Assembly: GCF_014650895.1 (NCBI RefSeq)
Contig: NZ_BMVV01000003.1
Span: 248,001-312,000 of the forward strand
Direction: 5' to 3'
DNA length: 64,000 nucleotides
Origin: Streptomyces omiyaensis
Lineage (GTDB): Bacteria > Actinomycetota > Actinomycetes > Streptomycetales > Streptomycetaceae
The position numbers and the translations under genes were made by a program. Each line of letters opens with the position of its first letter. Positions within the stretch are counted from its first letter, which is position 1. Below are positions 7,920-16,440 of this stretch, piece by piece. Below the pieces are notes generated by a model. It had not been told where the DNA came from, made no database searches, and saw nothing but the letters and a program-made list of their open reading frames with translations.

Positions 7920-9758
7920 GTGCGGCCGGGAGACTACGACTACGACACCTACAGCCGGCTCGCGGGCCCCCTCACGGAACCGGGCACGGCGGAGTACAAG
8001 GTGCAGTACACGAGTCTGCTCTCCAAGGAGCCGCACCGAATACGAGCCGTCCTGCTGATGGCCCTCGCGCCGCTGCTCTCCGCGGTGCTGCTGGCCTACC
8101 TGGTCTGGCCCACCCACTGGACCGTCCGCGAGGGGGACGACACCTGGCGGGTGCCGTACGACACGGTGATGCTCGTGTCGATCGGCCTCATCTGCCTCTT
8201 CATGCTGGTGAACGTCACCTCGATCGCCCACGCCACCATGGTCGCCCGCGACCCCGTCCCGGTCCGTCCCGCGCGGGGCACCCGGGTCGCCTTCCTCACC
8301 ACCCACGTGCCCGGCAAGGAACCGCTGGCCATGGTGCGCGGCACCCTGGAGGCCGCCGTCCGCGTACGCCACGACGGCACCCTCCACGTCTGGCTCCTCG
8401 ACGAGGGGGACTCCGAGGAGGCCAAGGCCCTCTGCGCCGAGCTCGGCGTCCACCACTTCACCCGGGCCGGCGTCCCCGAGTGGAACCGCGGGAAGGGCCC
8501 GCACCGGGCCAGGACCAAGCACGGCAACTACAACGCCTGGCTCGCCCGGCACGGCGGCGCGTACGACTACTTCGCCTCGGTCGACACCGACCACGTGCCG
8601 CTCCCCGACTTCCTGGAGCGGATGCTCGGCTACTTCCGCGACCCCGACGTCGCCTTCGTCGTCGGCCCGCAGGTCTACGGCAACTACTCCGGCGCGGTCA
8701 CCAAGGCCGCCGAGTCCCAGCAGTTCCTCTTCCACGCCCTCATCCAGCGCGCCGGGAACCGCTACCGCGCCCCCATGTTCGTCGGCACCAACAACGCCGT
8801 CCGGATCGCCGCCCTCCGGCAGATCGGGGGCCTGTACGACTCCGTCACCGAGGACATGGCCACCGGCTTCGAGCTGCACCGCCGCAAGAACCCGGTCACC
8901 GGCCGCCGCTGGCGCTCCGTCTACACCCCCGACGTCCTCGCCGTCGGCGAGGGCCCGGAGTCCTGGACCGACTTCTTCACCCAGCAGCTCCGCTGGTCCC
9001 GGGGCACCTACGAGACGATCGTCAGGCAGTACTGGAAGGCGCCGTTCAGCATGCCGCCCGGCCGCCTCCTCAACTACACGCTCATGCTCGTCTACTACCC
9101 CATGACGGCCGTCAACTGGCTGCTCGGCATCCTCAGCTGCGTCCTCTACCTGTGGCTCGGCGCCTCCGGCACCCAGGTCTCCTCCCAGGTCTGGCTCATG
9201 ATCTACAGCGACGCCGTCGCCCTCCAGATCGGCCTCTACCTCTGGAACCGCCGCCACAACGTCTCCCCGCACGAACCCGAGGGCTCCGGCGGCCTCGCCG
9301 GCATGGCGATGTCCGCGCTCTCCGCGCCCATCTACCTCACCTCCCTCGGCTCCGCGCTGCTGCGCACCCGCGGCCGCTTCGTCGTCACCCCCAAGGGCGG
9401 CGCCACCAGCCCCGACCGGGTCCTCACCTTCCGGATCCACCTCTTCTGGGCGGCCGTCCTCGTCGCCTCCCTGGTGGCCTCGGTCCGCTTCGACCACACC
9501 CACGCGGCCATGCGCACCTGGGCGGTCCTCGCCCTCCTCGTCGCGCTCGCGCCGATCGGCGTGTGGGCCTGGACCTCGCTGCGCGCCCGGCGGGGCCGCA
9601 CGGTCCGCGACCGGGCCCGCGCCCGCACCCGGGACCGCCGTCTCGCCCTCGCCCGGCAGGGCATCGAACTGCGCGCCGTACCACCGCTGCCGCAGCTCCC
9701 GCCGCCGCCCCCGCACCCGCCCGCGACCACCGCGCCCACGACGACCGGAGGGAACTGA
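7920..9758 (+). CDS. cslA: CslA-like family 2 glycosyltransferase (cellulose synthase-like)
   Basis: A 612-residue membrane processive glycosyltransferase. GTG 7920 follows GGAGG at ideal spacing. Two N-terminal transmembrane helices come first (about residues 43-65 and 83-105). The GT2 catalytic domain shows the donor-binding VDTD (221-224), the acceptor/base TED (310-312) and QQLRW (355-359), which is the processive-synthase signature. Four or more C-terminal helices form the export channel. In S. coelicolor and S. lividans, CslA works with GlxA to lay down a beta-glucan-type polymer at hyphal tips, needed for aerial growth and pellet formation; the glxA homologue starts 3 bp after this gene ends, so the same partnership is expected. 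No PilZ domain is seen. Confidence 0.9.
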   Translation: MRPGDYDYDTYSRLAGPLTEPGTAEYKVQYTSLLSKEPHRIRAVLLMALAPLLSAVLLAYLVWPTHWTVREGDDTWRVPYDTVMLVSIGLICLFMLVNVTSIAHATMVARDPVPVRPARGTRVAFLTTHVPGKEPLAMVRGTLEAAVRVRHDGTLHVWLLDEGDSEEAKALCAELGVHHFTRAGVPEWNRGKGPHRARTKHGNYNAWLARHGGAYDYFASVDTDHVPLPDFLERMLGYFRDPDVAFVVGPQVYGNYSGAVTKAAESQQFLFHALIQRAGNRYRAPMFVGTNNAVRIAALRQIGGLYDSVTEDMATGFELHRRKNPVTGRRWRSVYTPDVLAVGEGPESWTDFFTQQLRWSRGTYETIVRQYWKAPFSMPPGRLLNYTLMLVYYPMTAVNWLLGILSCVLYLWLGASGTQVSSQVWLMIYSDAVALQIGLYLWNRRHNVSPHEPEGSGGLAGMAMSALSAPIYLTSLGSALLRTRGRFVVTPKGGATSPDRVLTFRIHLFWAAVLVASLVASVRFDHTHAAMRTWAVLALLVALAPIGVWAWTSLRARRGRTVRDRARARTRDRRLALARQGIELRAVPPLPQLPPPPPHPPATTAPTTTGGN

Positions 9759-9761
9759 GCC

Positions 9762-11756
9762 ATGGCCTACCGGCCGTCCAGGAAGTTCAAGAAGACCCTG
9801 CTCGGCAGCGGCGCCGTCCTCGTCCTCGCGGCGCTCAACGCGCCCGCCGCCGTCTCCTTCGCCTCGGCGAAGTACCACGCCTACAAGATCGCTCAGCCCG
9901 GCTACAAGAAGAAGTACGGCTCCTGGGGCGCCGTCTCCGTCCCCGACGGGGCCCGGATCAACGCCATCCACGCGGCCCTGCTGCGCACCGGCAAGGTGCT
10001 GCTGATCGCCGGCTCCGGCAACGACCAGGAGAACTTCGACGCCGGCACCTTCGACACCGTCCTGTGGGACCCGGTGAAGAACACCTTCAAGAAGATCCCC
10101 ACCCCCGAGGACTTCTTCTGCGCCGGGCACAGCCAGCTCCCCGACGGACGGCTCCTGGTGGCCGGCGGCACCGCCCGCTACGAGGTCCTCGACGGCGGGG
10201 TGAAGAAGGCCGGCGGTGGGATGCGGGTCAAGAACGAGAGCCCCGACAAGGCCGTGACGCTGAAGAAGGGCACCCTCTTCCGCTCCCCGTCCGGGGTCGA
10301 GTACGTCACCACCACCGACGTCACCGTCCCCAAGGCGAAGCGCGAGTTCGAGATCTCGTACTTCAAGAGCGGCCAGATGAAGCCGTGGAAGACGAAGGTG
10401 ACCGCGGCCGAGGCCCGGGTCTTCGTCGAGGCCGTCGAGGAGGGGCCGCAGGGCCTCACGACCGAGGCCGCGCAGTACGAGGTCGTCGGCCTCGAGGGCG
10501 AGCAGGCCGACAACGTCTACGGCCTCGCCCAGAAGCTCACCACCGAGAAGCAGGACTTCCAGGGCATCAGGGCCGCCTACGAGTTCGACCCCGTGGCGGA
10601 GAGGTACATCCCGGTTGCCCCCATGAAGGACGCCCGCTGGTACCCCACCCTGGTCGGCCTCCAGGACGGCAAGGTCCTCGCCGTCTCCGGGCTCAACGAC
10701 GTCGGCGACGTCGTCCCCGGCGACAACGAGATCTACGACCCCGAGACCAAGAAGTGGACCAAGGGCCCCTTCCGCTACTTCCCCACCTACCCCTCGCTCT
10801 TCCTCACCAAGGGCGGCAAGCTCCTCTACACCGGCTCCAACGCCGGCTACGGCCCCGCCGACAAGGGCCGCGTCCCGGGCCTGTGGGACCTGAAGACCAA
10901 CCGGTTCACCGCCCTGCCCGGCCTCAGCGACCCCGACCAGCTGGAGACCTCCGCCTCCCTGATCCTGCCGCCGGCGCAGGCCCAGAAGGTGATGGTCCTC
11001 GGCGGCGGCGGCGTCGGCGAGTCCGCCAAGTCCACCGCCCGCACCTCCATCGTCGACCTGAACGCCGACAGCCCGACCTTCGAGGACGGCCCCGCCCTCC
11101 CGCAGGGCACCCGCTACCTCAGCAGCGTCCTGCTCCCCGACGACACCGTCTTCACCACCGGCGGCTCCCGCGACTACCGCGGCCGCAGCGGCAGCGACAT
11201 CCTGAAGGCGCAGTTCTACGACCCCGCCGCCAACGCCTTCGCGGCCGCCGCCGACCCCACCGTCGGCCGCAACTACCACTCGGAGGCGCTGCTGCTGCCC
11301 GACGGCCGGGTCGCCACCTTCGGCTCCGACCCGCTCTTCGACGACAAGGACAACACCAAGCTCGGCACCTTCGAGCAGAGCATCGAGGTCTTCACCCCGC
11401 CCTACCTCCACAGGGCCGGCGCCGACCGTCCGGCCCTCGGCGAGGGTCCGCGCGAGCTCGACCGGAACGGCCGCGCCACCTTCAGGACCAAGGACGCCGG
11501 CCGGATCGCCAAGGCCCGCCTGATGCGGCCCAGCGCCGTCACCCACACCACCGACGTCGAACAGCGCTCGGTGGAGCTGGGGCTGACGAAGAGCCGGGAC
11601 GGGCTCACCGTCACCGTCGACGCCCCCGGGGACCGCACCCTGGTCCCGCCGGGCTGGTACATGCTCTTCGTCACCGACGACGCCGGCATCCCCTCCGAGG
11701 CCACGTGGATCCAGGTGAAGGGGGAGGAGGGGCGGCCGGCGGGCGGCACGGAGTGA
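9762..11756 (+). CDS. glxA: GlxA-like copper radical oxidase (galactose oxidase family)
   Basis: A 664-residue secreted or membrane-anchored mononuclear copper oxidase. An N-terminal Lys-rich stretch and hydrophobic helix (residues 12-35) export it, possibly leaving it anchored. The kelch-type propeller and C-terminal DUF1929 domain carry all active-site residues known from galactose oxidase: Cys120 in FFCAGHSQLPDG, Tyr294 in ARWYPTL (the Cys-Tyr crosslink pair), Tyr505-His506 in GRNYHSEALLLPDG, and His595 in AVTHTTDVEQRS. GlxA oxidises a nascent glycan made by CslA in Streptomyces. It starts 3 bp after the cslA stop and is certainly in the same operon. Full set of ligands implies an active enzyme. 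Confidence 0.93.
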   Translation: MAYRPSRKFKKTLLGSGAVLVLAALNAPAAVSFASAKYHAYKIAQPGYKKKYGSWGAVSVPDGARINAIHAALLRTGKVLLIAGSGNDQENFDAGTFDTVLWDPVKNTFKKIPTPEDFFCAGHSQLPDGRLLVAGGTARYEVLDGGVKKAGGGMRVKNESPDKAVTLKKGTLFRSPSGVEYVTTTDVTVPKAKREFEISYFKSGQMKPWKTKVTAAEARVFVEAVEEGPQGLTTEAAQYEVVGLEGEQADNVYGLAQKLTTEKQDFQGIRAAYEFDPVAERYIPVAPMKDARWYPTLVGLQDGKVLAVSGLNDVGDVVPGDNEIYDPETKKWTKGPFRYFPTYPSLFLTKGGKLLYTGSNAGYGPADKGRVPGLWDLKTNRFTALPGLSDPDQLETSASLILPPAQAQKVMVLGGGGVGESAKSTARTSIVDLNADSPTFEDGPALPQGTRYLSSVLLPDDTVFTTGGSRDYRGRSGSDILKAQFYDPAANAFAAAADPTVGRNYHSEALLLPDGRVATFGSDPLFDDKDNTKLGTFEQSIEVFTPPYLHRAGADRPALGEGPRELDRNGRATFRTKDAGRIAKARLMRPSAVTHTTDVEQRSVELGLTKSRDGLTVTVDAPGDRTLVPPGWYMLFVTDDAGIPSEATWIQVKGEEGRPAGGTE

Positions 11757-11807
11757 GACGGAGCGGGGCGGGCCGGGTGGACCGGGCCGGGGCGGGCCGG
11801 CGGGAGG

Positions 11808-12833
11808 TCAGGACTCCGCGCGGCGGGCCAGTCCCAGCGCGTACTCCGGCCACCAGGTCCCCGCGGACGGGCCGCCCCGGCACTGCCCGTCCGAGTCCCC
11901 CGGCCGCTTGATCCACAGGTACGCGTCCACCAGCGCGTCCCCGGTCCGGTCCGTCGGCGGCACGCCGAGCGACCGGCCCGGCGGATTGCACCAGGCCTCC
12001 GCCCGGTCCCCCGGGAGGGGGCCGGCGCCGTTCCGGCTCGTGTCGACGGTGAAGTGCATCCCGCCGAGCAGCCCCGACAGCGTCGCCCCGAAGTCCCGCA
12101 CCGTCGCGGTGGTCTGGAAGTTCGACACGTTCAGCGAGAAGCCGTCCGCGCGGGCGACCCCCGCCCGCCGCAGCGGCTCCACCAGCTTCCCCGGGTCGTC
12201 GATCCACGCCGGGTTCCCCGCGTCCAGGTAGACCCGGGTCCTCGGCTGCCGCTTCAGCCGCTCGATCGCCTCCGCGAGCAGCGCCGAACGCTCCTCGTGG
12301 TACTGCGCCGGGGTGCAGCCGTCCGCCATGTGCGGCACCGCGTCCGGCTCCAGCACCACCACCGCCGAGGCGTCCCCGATCGCCGAGGCGAAGGAGTCCA
12401 CCCACGCCCGGTACGCCTGCGCGTCGTGCGCCCCGCCCGCCGAGTACATGCCGCAGTCCCGGTGCGGGATGTTGTACGCCACGAAGACCGCCGTCCGGTC
12501 CTCGGCCGTCGCCCCGCGCACCGCCCGCAGGATCTCCGGCACCGGGTCGTCCCCGGCGGGCCACTCCGCGACCGGCCGCTCCGAGATCCGCTTCAGCACC
12601 CGGGCGTCCTCGGTGCGGCCCTGCGCCTCGTACCGCCGCACCTGCTTCGCCGCGTCGCTCTCCGGGTCCACCCAGAACGGCGAGCCGCCGGTCGGCGCGG
12701 GGGGCCCGCCCGTCGTCCCGGCGGGCGGGCCGACCGGGGAGGGCGCGGGCCCGCCGGAGGAACAGCCGCCCGCGGTCAGCAGCAGCGCGCCGAGCAGGGC
12801 GATCGTGGCGGTGGCGGTGGTACGGCGGGACAT
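11808..12833 (-). CDS. GH6-family secreted glucanase lipoprotein (CslZ-like)
   Basis: A 341-residue glycoside hydrolase family 6 protein. ATG 12833 is preferred to ATG 12905 because it begins a lipoprotein signal (SRRTTATATIALLGALLLTA ending AGGC). A Pro/Gly-rich linker precedes the catalytic domain. GH6 hallmarks are VAYNIPHRDCGMYSAGG, VVVLEPDAVPHM (catalytic Asp region), YLDAGNPAWI and FTVDTSRNG, closing with DAYLWIKRPGDSDG. The enzyme inverts beta-1,4-glucan linkages. It faces the cslA-glxA pair; a GH6 protein (CslZ) accompanies that pair in S. coelicolor, so it probably trims the same glycan. Here it is convergent rather than co-directional. Confidence 0.85.
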   Translation of the reverse strand: MSRRTTATATIALLGALLLTAGGCSSGGPAPSPVGPPAGTTGGPPAPTGGSPFWVDPESDAAKQVRRYEAQGRTEDARVLKRISERPVAEWPAGDDPVPEILRAVRGATAEDRTAVFVAYNIPHRDCGMYSAGGAHDAQAYRAWVDSFASAIGDASAVVVLEPDAVPHMADGCTPAQYHEERSALLAEAIERLKRQPRTRVYLDAGNPAWIDDPGKLVEPLRRAGVARADGFSLNVSNFQTTATVRDFGATLSGLLGGMHFTVDTSRNGAGPLPGDRAEAWCNPPGRSLGVPPTDRTGDALVDAYLWIKRPGDSDGQCRGGPSAGTWWPEYALGLARRAES

Positions 12834-12918
12834 CCGGCCCCCAGGGTCGGCGACGAGGGGAGTGCGGGCGTGGGTCCGCCCGCGGAACGGGACGGACCGC
12901 GCCATCGTGACATGACGG

Positions 12919-13914
12919 TCATCCGGCGTCCGGCTGCGACACCGCGATCCCCAGCGGCGTCCGCTCGTAGAGCACCTGGTGGCCGTAGCGCCGCGAGGTC
13001 AGCAGCCCCGCCTCCCGCAGCACCGACAGGTGCGAGGAGACGGACGACGGCGCCCGGCCGAGGAGATGGGCCAGCGCCGTCGTCCCCATCGGCTCGGCGA
13101 GCGCGCACAGGACGTCCGCCCGCACGGGGCCGAGGAGCCGGGCGAGCGCCTCGGGCGTCCGCTCCCGGGGCTCCGTCCACAGCCCGCCGATCCCGCGCAC
13201 CGGGTACACCACCGTCGGCTGCCACGGCTCCTCGAAGCCGCTCACCACCTCCGGCCAGATGAACACCGACGGCATCAGCACCAGGCCCCGGCCGCCCAGC
13301 GCCCGCACGTGCTCCCCGCGATAGCCCCGCACCTCCAGCACCGCCGCCTCCGGGTCCCAGGAGAACGACGGGTGCAGCTCGCCCAGCAGCCGCTCCAGCC
13401 CGCCGTCCGCGAGCCGCCGCGAGTGGTGGGCCACGTCCGCTTCGAGCAGCGCCCGCAGCCGCGGCCACTCCGGCGCGACCAGCGCCTCCCAGGCCGCTTC
13501 GAGCAGATCGGCCAGCCGCGCCACCGCGGCGGCGGGATCGGCCAGCAGCCGGCGCCCCCCGGCGCTCCGCGCCGCCCCCGGCGTGCAGGCCAGCGCCCGC
13601 GCGATGTCCGGCGCCGCGACCGCCGGGTCGACCGCCCGCACGGCCGCCAGCTCGTCCTCGAAGGACGCGGCGGGCCCCAGCGGGGGCGGGTACAGGAAGT
13701 CCGGCGAATGCCCCCGCTCCGGCATCAGCAGCCGGAGCGGCGCCAGCTCCAGCTCCCGCGCCGCCGTGGCGATCCGCCGCAGCCACGGCAGGTGGTACCC
13801 CTGCTGCCGGGGCCGCGCCAGCACCCGCACCGCCGCCTGCGTCTCCCACAGCGGCGACACCGCGAACCGGATCCGCAGCGCGTCGGCCTCCCCGAAGAGC
13901 AGGTGGTACGGCAC
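12919..13914 (-). CDS. ArsR-type winged-helix regulator with DUF5937-like N-terminus
   Basis: A 331-residue protein starting at GTG 13914 just after GGGGG. The N-terminal 240 residues (LLFGEADALRIRFAVSPLWE, then helical) are the family domain usually found in these long Streptomyces ArsR-like regulators. The C-terminus holds the helix-turn-helix: VRADVLCALAEPMGTTALAH, then LGRAPSSVSSHLSVLREAGL and a wing RRYGHQVLYERTPLG. It is divergent from an MFS exporter, 81 bp away, with a dyad between them, the classic arrangement of a repressor and its exporter. No metal-binding Cys cluster typical of ArsR metal sensors is evident. Confidence 0.85.
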   Translation of the reverse strand: MPYHLLFGEADALRIRFAVSPLWETQAAVRVLARPRQQGYHLPWLRRIATAARELELAPLRLLMPERGHSPDFLYPPPLGPAASFEDELAAVRAVDPAVAAPDIARALACTPGAARSAGGRRLLADPAAAVARLADLLEAAWEALVAPEWPRLRALLEADVAHHSRRLADGGLERLLGELHPSFSWDPEAAVLEVRGYRGEHVRALGGRGLVLMPSVFIWPEVVSGFEEPWQPTVVYPVRGIGGLWTEPRERTPEALARLLGPVRADVLCALAEPMGTTALAHLLGRAPSSVSSHLSVLREAGLLTSRRYGHQVLYERTPLGIAVSQPDAG

Positions 13915-13939
13915 AGGACCCCCGGTCGGCGGCGAGAGA

Positions 13940-13955
13940 TTCGGCTGGAGCCGAA
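13940..13955. promoter_or_regulatory. operator-like dyad between ArsR and MFS genes
   Basis: TTCGGCT-GG-AGCCGAA has 7-bp perfect arms and a 2-bp centre. It lies midway in the 81-bp divergent gap, so one bound dimer could control both genes. Confidence 0.55.
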
Positions 13956-13995
13956 AGTCTAGGGCCGGCCGCGGCCCCGCCCGCACGCTGCCGCC

Positions 13996-15498
13996 ATGCC
14001 CCCGACCGACACCCCCGGGACCACCGACACCACCGACACCGCCGAACCGCCCTCCGCCCCCGCACCCCGGCCCCCCGCCGCCGTCCCCGCACCCCCGGCC
14101 GCGCCCACGCCTCCGGCCTCCGCCGTACCCGGACCCCCGGCCTTCTCTGCCGTCCCTCCAGCCCCTCCGGTCTCCAAGCTCCCTCCGGTCTCCGAGGTCT
14201 TTCCGGCCCCCGCGGCCCCTCAGGTCTCCGAGGTCCCGGCGGCCCCGGCGGCCCCGGCGGCCCCGGCGGCCCCGGCGATCCCCGCGGCCCCCGCCGGTTA
14301 CCTCGACGTCCTGCGGGTCCGGGAGTTCCGGTGGGTCTTCGCGGCGCACCTCCTCTCGATCCTCGGCCTCGTCGTCAGCGAGATCGCGCTCACCGTGCTC
14401 GTGTACGACCTGACCCGCTCCCCGCTGCTCTCCTCCCTCACCTTCGCCGTCGGCTTCGTCCCCCACCTCCTCGGCGGGACCCTGCTCGCCGGGCTCGCCG
14501 ACCGGTATCCGCCCCGCCGGGTCCTCGTCGTCTGCGACCTCGTCTGCGCGGGCTGCGTCGCGCTCATGGTGGTGCCCGCGACCCCGGTCGCCGCGCTGCT
14601 CGCCCTGCGCTGCGCCGTCGCCGCCGTCGCGCCCGTCTTCCAGGGCACCCGGATGGCGACCCTCGCCGACGTCCTCGGCGAGGGCGACCTCTTCGTCCTC
14701 GGCCGCTCGCTCCTGCGGATCGTCGCCCAGTCCTCCCTCCTCGCCGGCTTCGGCCTCGGCGGCGTCCTCCTCACCCTCGTCCCCGCGCGCGGCGCCATCG
14801 CCCTCACCGCCGGCACCTTCCTCCTCTCCGCCCTCCTCCTGCGCCTCGGCACCGCCGCCCGCCCCGCCCGCGCCCCCGAGGCGCGCGAGGGGCTCGGGGC
14901 GACCTGGGGCGTGCTCCGCGACCGCCGGGTGCGGGCCCTGATGCTGCTCTTCTGGGTGCCGCCGTTCTTCGTCGTCGTCCCCGAGGCCCTCGCCACCCCG
15001 TACGCGGGCGACCTGGGCGCCTCCACCGCCGCGCTCGGCCTCCTCATGTGCGCCATGCCCCTGGGCACCGTCGCCGGCGAGCTGCTGGCCGGTTCCCTCC
15101 TCGGCCCCGCCGTCCGCTCCCGGCTCGTCGCCCCGCTCCTCCTCGCCGGCTTCCTGCCCTTCCTCCTCTACGCCCTGCGCCCCGGCGTCGCCCCCGCCGC
15201 GCTCGCGCTGGTCCTGGCCGGCGCGGCCGGGGCGTACACCCTGGGCCTCGACGCCTGGTTCGTCGCCGCCGTCCCGGAAGGGCGCCGGGGGAGGGCGATG
15301 ACCCTGATGACGGCGGGCATGATGACCGTCCAGGGCCTCGGCATGGCCGGCGCCGGGCTCGCGGCCGAGTTCCTCCCCGTCCACGCGGTGGTGGCCGGCG
15401 CGGGCGTCCTGGCCGTGCTCTGCGTCGCCCTGCTCCTGGCCGAGCTCCGGGCGAGCGGCTTCCGGCCGAAAGGTGAGACGGAGCTGACCGGCATATGA
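13996..15498 (+). CDS. MFS exporter with a Pro/Ala-rich N-terminal extension
   Basis: A 500-residue major facilitator protein. The membrane domain begins only near residue 102 (YLDVLRVREFRWVFAAHLLS) and shows about 12 helices, with the loop motif GLADRYPPRRVLVVCDLV between helices 2 and 3. The first 100 residues are a Pro/Ala/Thr/Val-rich tail containing AAP repeats encoded by four 9-bp GGCGGCCCC-type units (about 14238-14277). No ribosome binding site precedes ATG 13996, so the true start is uncertain, though the tail keeps full third-position GC. It resembles macrolide-type or enterobactin-type exporters. Divergent control by the adjacent ArsR-type regulator is likely; substrate unknown. 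Confidence 0.85.
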   Translation: MPPTDTPGTTDTTDTAEPPSAPAPRPPAAVPAPPAAPTPPASAVPGPPAFSAVPPAPPVSKLPPVSEVFPAPAAPQVSEVPAAPAAPAAPAAPAIPAAPAGYLDVLRVREFRWVFAAHLLSILGLVVSEIALTVLVYDLTRSPLLSSLTFAVGFVPHLLGGTLLAGLADRYPPRRVLVVCDLVCAGCVALMVVPATPVAALLALRCAVAAVAPVFQGTRMATLADVLGEGDLFVLGRSLLRIVAQSSLLAGFGLGGVLLTLVPARGAIALTAGTFLLSALLLRLGTAARPARAPEAREGLGATWGVLRDRRVRALMLLFWVPPFFVVVPEALATPYAGDLGASTAALGLLMCAMPLGTVAGELLAGSLLGPAVRSRLVAPLLLAGFLPFLLYALRPGVAPAALALVLAGAAGAYTLGLDAWFVAAVPEGRRGRAMTLMTAGMMTVQGLGMAGAGLAAEFLPVHAVVAGAGVLAVLCVALLLAELRASGFRPKGETELTGI

Positions 15499-15512
15499 CC
15501 AGTCGGTAAGGT
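15484..15512 (+). promoter_or_regulatory. candidate promoter of the second MarR gene
   Basis: CTGACC (15484-15489), 17 bp, TAAGGT (15507-15512). The start codon GTG lies 6 bp after the -10 box, so the transcript would be leaderless. ACC-AGTC-GGT in the spacer is a weak dyad. The promoter overlaps the end of the MFS gene. Confidence 0.4.
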
Positions 15513-15518
15513 CGACGC

Positions 15519-16028
15519 GTGCCGAAGCCGCTCAGTCTCCCCTTCGACCCCATCGCCCGCGCCGACGAACTCTGGCAGAAGCGCTGGGGCCCGGTCCCCT
15601 CGATGGCCGCGATCACCTCGATCATGCGCGCCCACCAGATCCTCCTGGCCGAGGTCGACGCCGTGGTCAAGCCGTACGGCCTGACCTTCGCCCGCTACGA
15701 GGCCCTGGTGCTGCTCACCTTCTCCAAGGCGGGCGAGCTGCCGATGTCGAAGATCGGCGAGCGGCTGATGGTCCACCCCACTTCGGTGACGAACACGGTG
15801 GACCGCCTGGTGAGGTCCGGCCTCGTCGACAAGCGCCCCAACCCCAACGACGGGCGCGGCACCCTCGCCTCCATCACCGACAAGGGCCGCGAGGTGGTCG
15901 AGTCCGCCACCCGCGACCTGATGGAGATGGACTTCGGCCTGGGCGCCTACGACTCCGAGGAGTGCGCGGAGATCTTCGCCCTGCTGCGCCCGCTGCGGGT
16001 CTCCGCGCACGATTTCGACGAGGGCTGA
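15519..16028 (+). CDS. MarR-family transcriptional regulator
   Basis: A 169-residue MarR protein: SMAAITSIMRAHQILLAEVD (dimer helix), FARYEALVLLTF, SKIGERLMVHPTSVTNTVDR (recognition helix) and DGRGTLASITDKGREVV (wing). The GTG start at 15519 has no Shine-Dalgarno sequence but a candidate -10 box 6 bp upstream, so it is likely leaderless. It lies 20 bp after the MFS gene and 44 bp before a DUF3817 gene; the pairing MarR plus DUF3817 suggests the membrane protein may be its target or share its operon. The ligand is unknown. Confidence 0.9.
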   Translation: MPKPLSLPFDPIARADELWQKRWGPVPSMAAITSIMRAHQILLAEVDAVVKPYGLTFARYEALVLLTFSKAGELPMSKIGERLMVHPTSVTNTVDRLVRSGLVDKRPNPNDGRGTLASITDKGREVVESATRDLMEMDFGLGAYDSEECAEIFALLRPLRVSAHDFDEG

Positions 16029-16072
16029 CCCCGGCGAAGATCGCCCCGGAACGGGCGGTTACGCTCGGCGGC

Positions 16073-16405
16073 ATGAAATCCAGCGTGCTGACCCGCTACC
16101 GCGTCATGGCGTACGTGACCGCCGTCATGCTCCTGATTCTCTGCGGGTGCATGGTCGCCAAGTACGGCTTCGACACCGGCGAGGACCTGACCTTCGCGGT
16201 CTCCCAGACCCACGGTGTCCTGTACATCATCTACCTCGTCTTCGCCTTCGACCTGGGTTCCAAGGCCCGCTGGTCCTTCGGCAAGATCGTGTGGATCCTG
16301 CTCTCCGGCACGATTCCCCTCGCCGCCTTCTTCGTCGAGCGCAAGGTCGCCGCCGAGGTGAAGCCGCTGCTCAGCGGCGCGCAGCCGGTTCCCGCCCGGG
16401 CCTGA
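16073..16405 (+). CDS. DUF3817 small integral membrane protein (second copy)
   Basis: A 110-residue protein with three membrane helices: YVTAVMLLILCGCMVAKYGF, SQTHGVLYIIYLVFAFDLGS and IVWILLSGTIPLAAFFVERK. The THGVLYIIY segment is the family signature, equivalent to VHGVLFVLY in the copy at 6137. ATG 16073 gives the standard start MKSSVLTRYRV. It follows the MarR gene by 44 bp. Its mature helices are flanked by charged residues, consistent with an inner-membrane protein with a cytoplasmic C-terminus. Function unknown. Confidence 0.83.
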   Translation: MKSSVLTRYRVMAYVTAVMLLILCGCMVAKYGFDTGEDLTFAVSQTHGVLYIIYLVFAFDLGSKARWSFGKIVWILLSGTIPLAAFFVERKVAAEVKPLLSGAQPVPARA

Positions 16406-16411
16406 CCCCCG

Positions 16412-16436
16412 CCCCCGCGCAGATGTGCGGGGGTTT
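16412..16436 (+). terminator. short terminator before the icmA promoter
   Basis: CCCCCGC (16412-16418) pairs with GCGGGGG (16427-16433), followed by TTT. It ends only 4 bp before the -35-like box of icmA, cleanly separating the two transcription units. Confidence 0.55.
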
Positions 16437-16440
16437 GTCA

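Noticed and set aside
7836..11546. Minus-strand open frame of 1236 codons opposite cslA-glxA
   Set aside because: Gly/Val/Glu-rich shadow of two well-supported genes; no family features, and third-position GC bias fits the plus strand.
12834..12905. Upstream ATG 12905 as start of the GH6 protein
   Set aside because: It would place about 24 Arg-rich residues before a complete lipoprotein signal, preventing normal export.
14238..14277. Short tandem repeats taken as a possible CRISPR or VNTR locus
   Set aside because: Units are 9 bp, gap-free and in frame within a coding region; not a CRISPR array.
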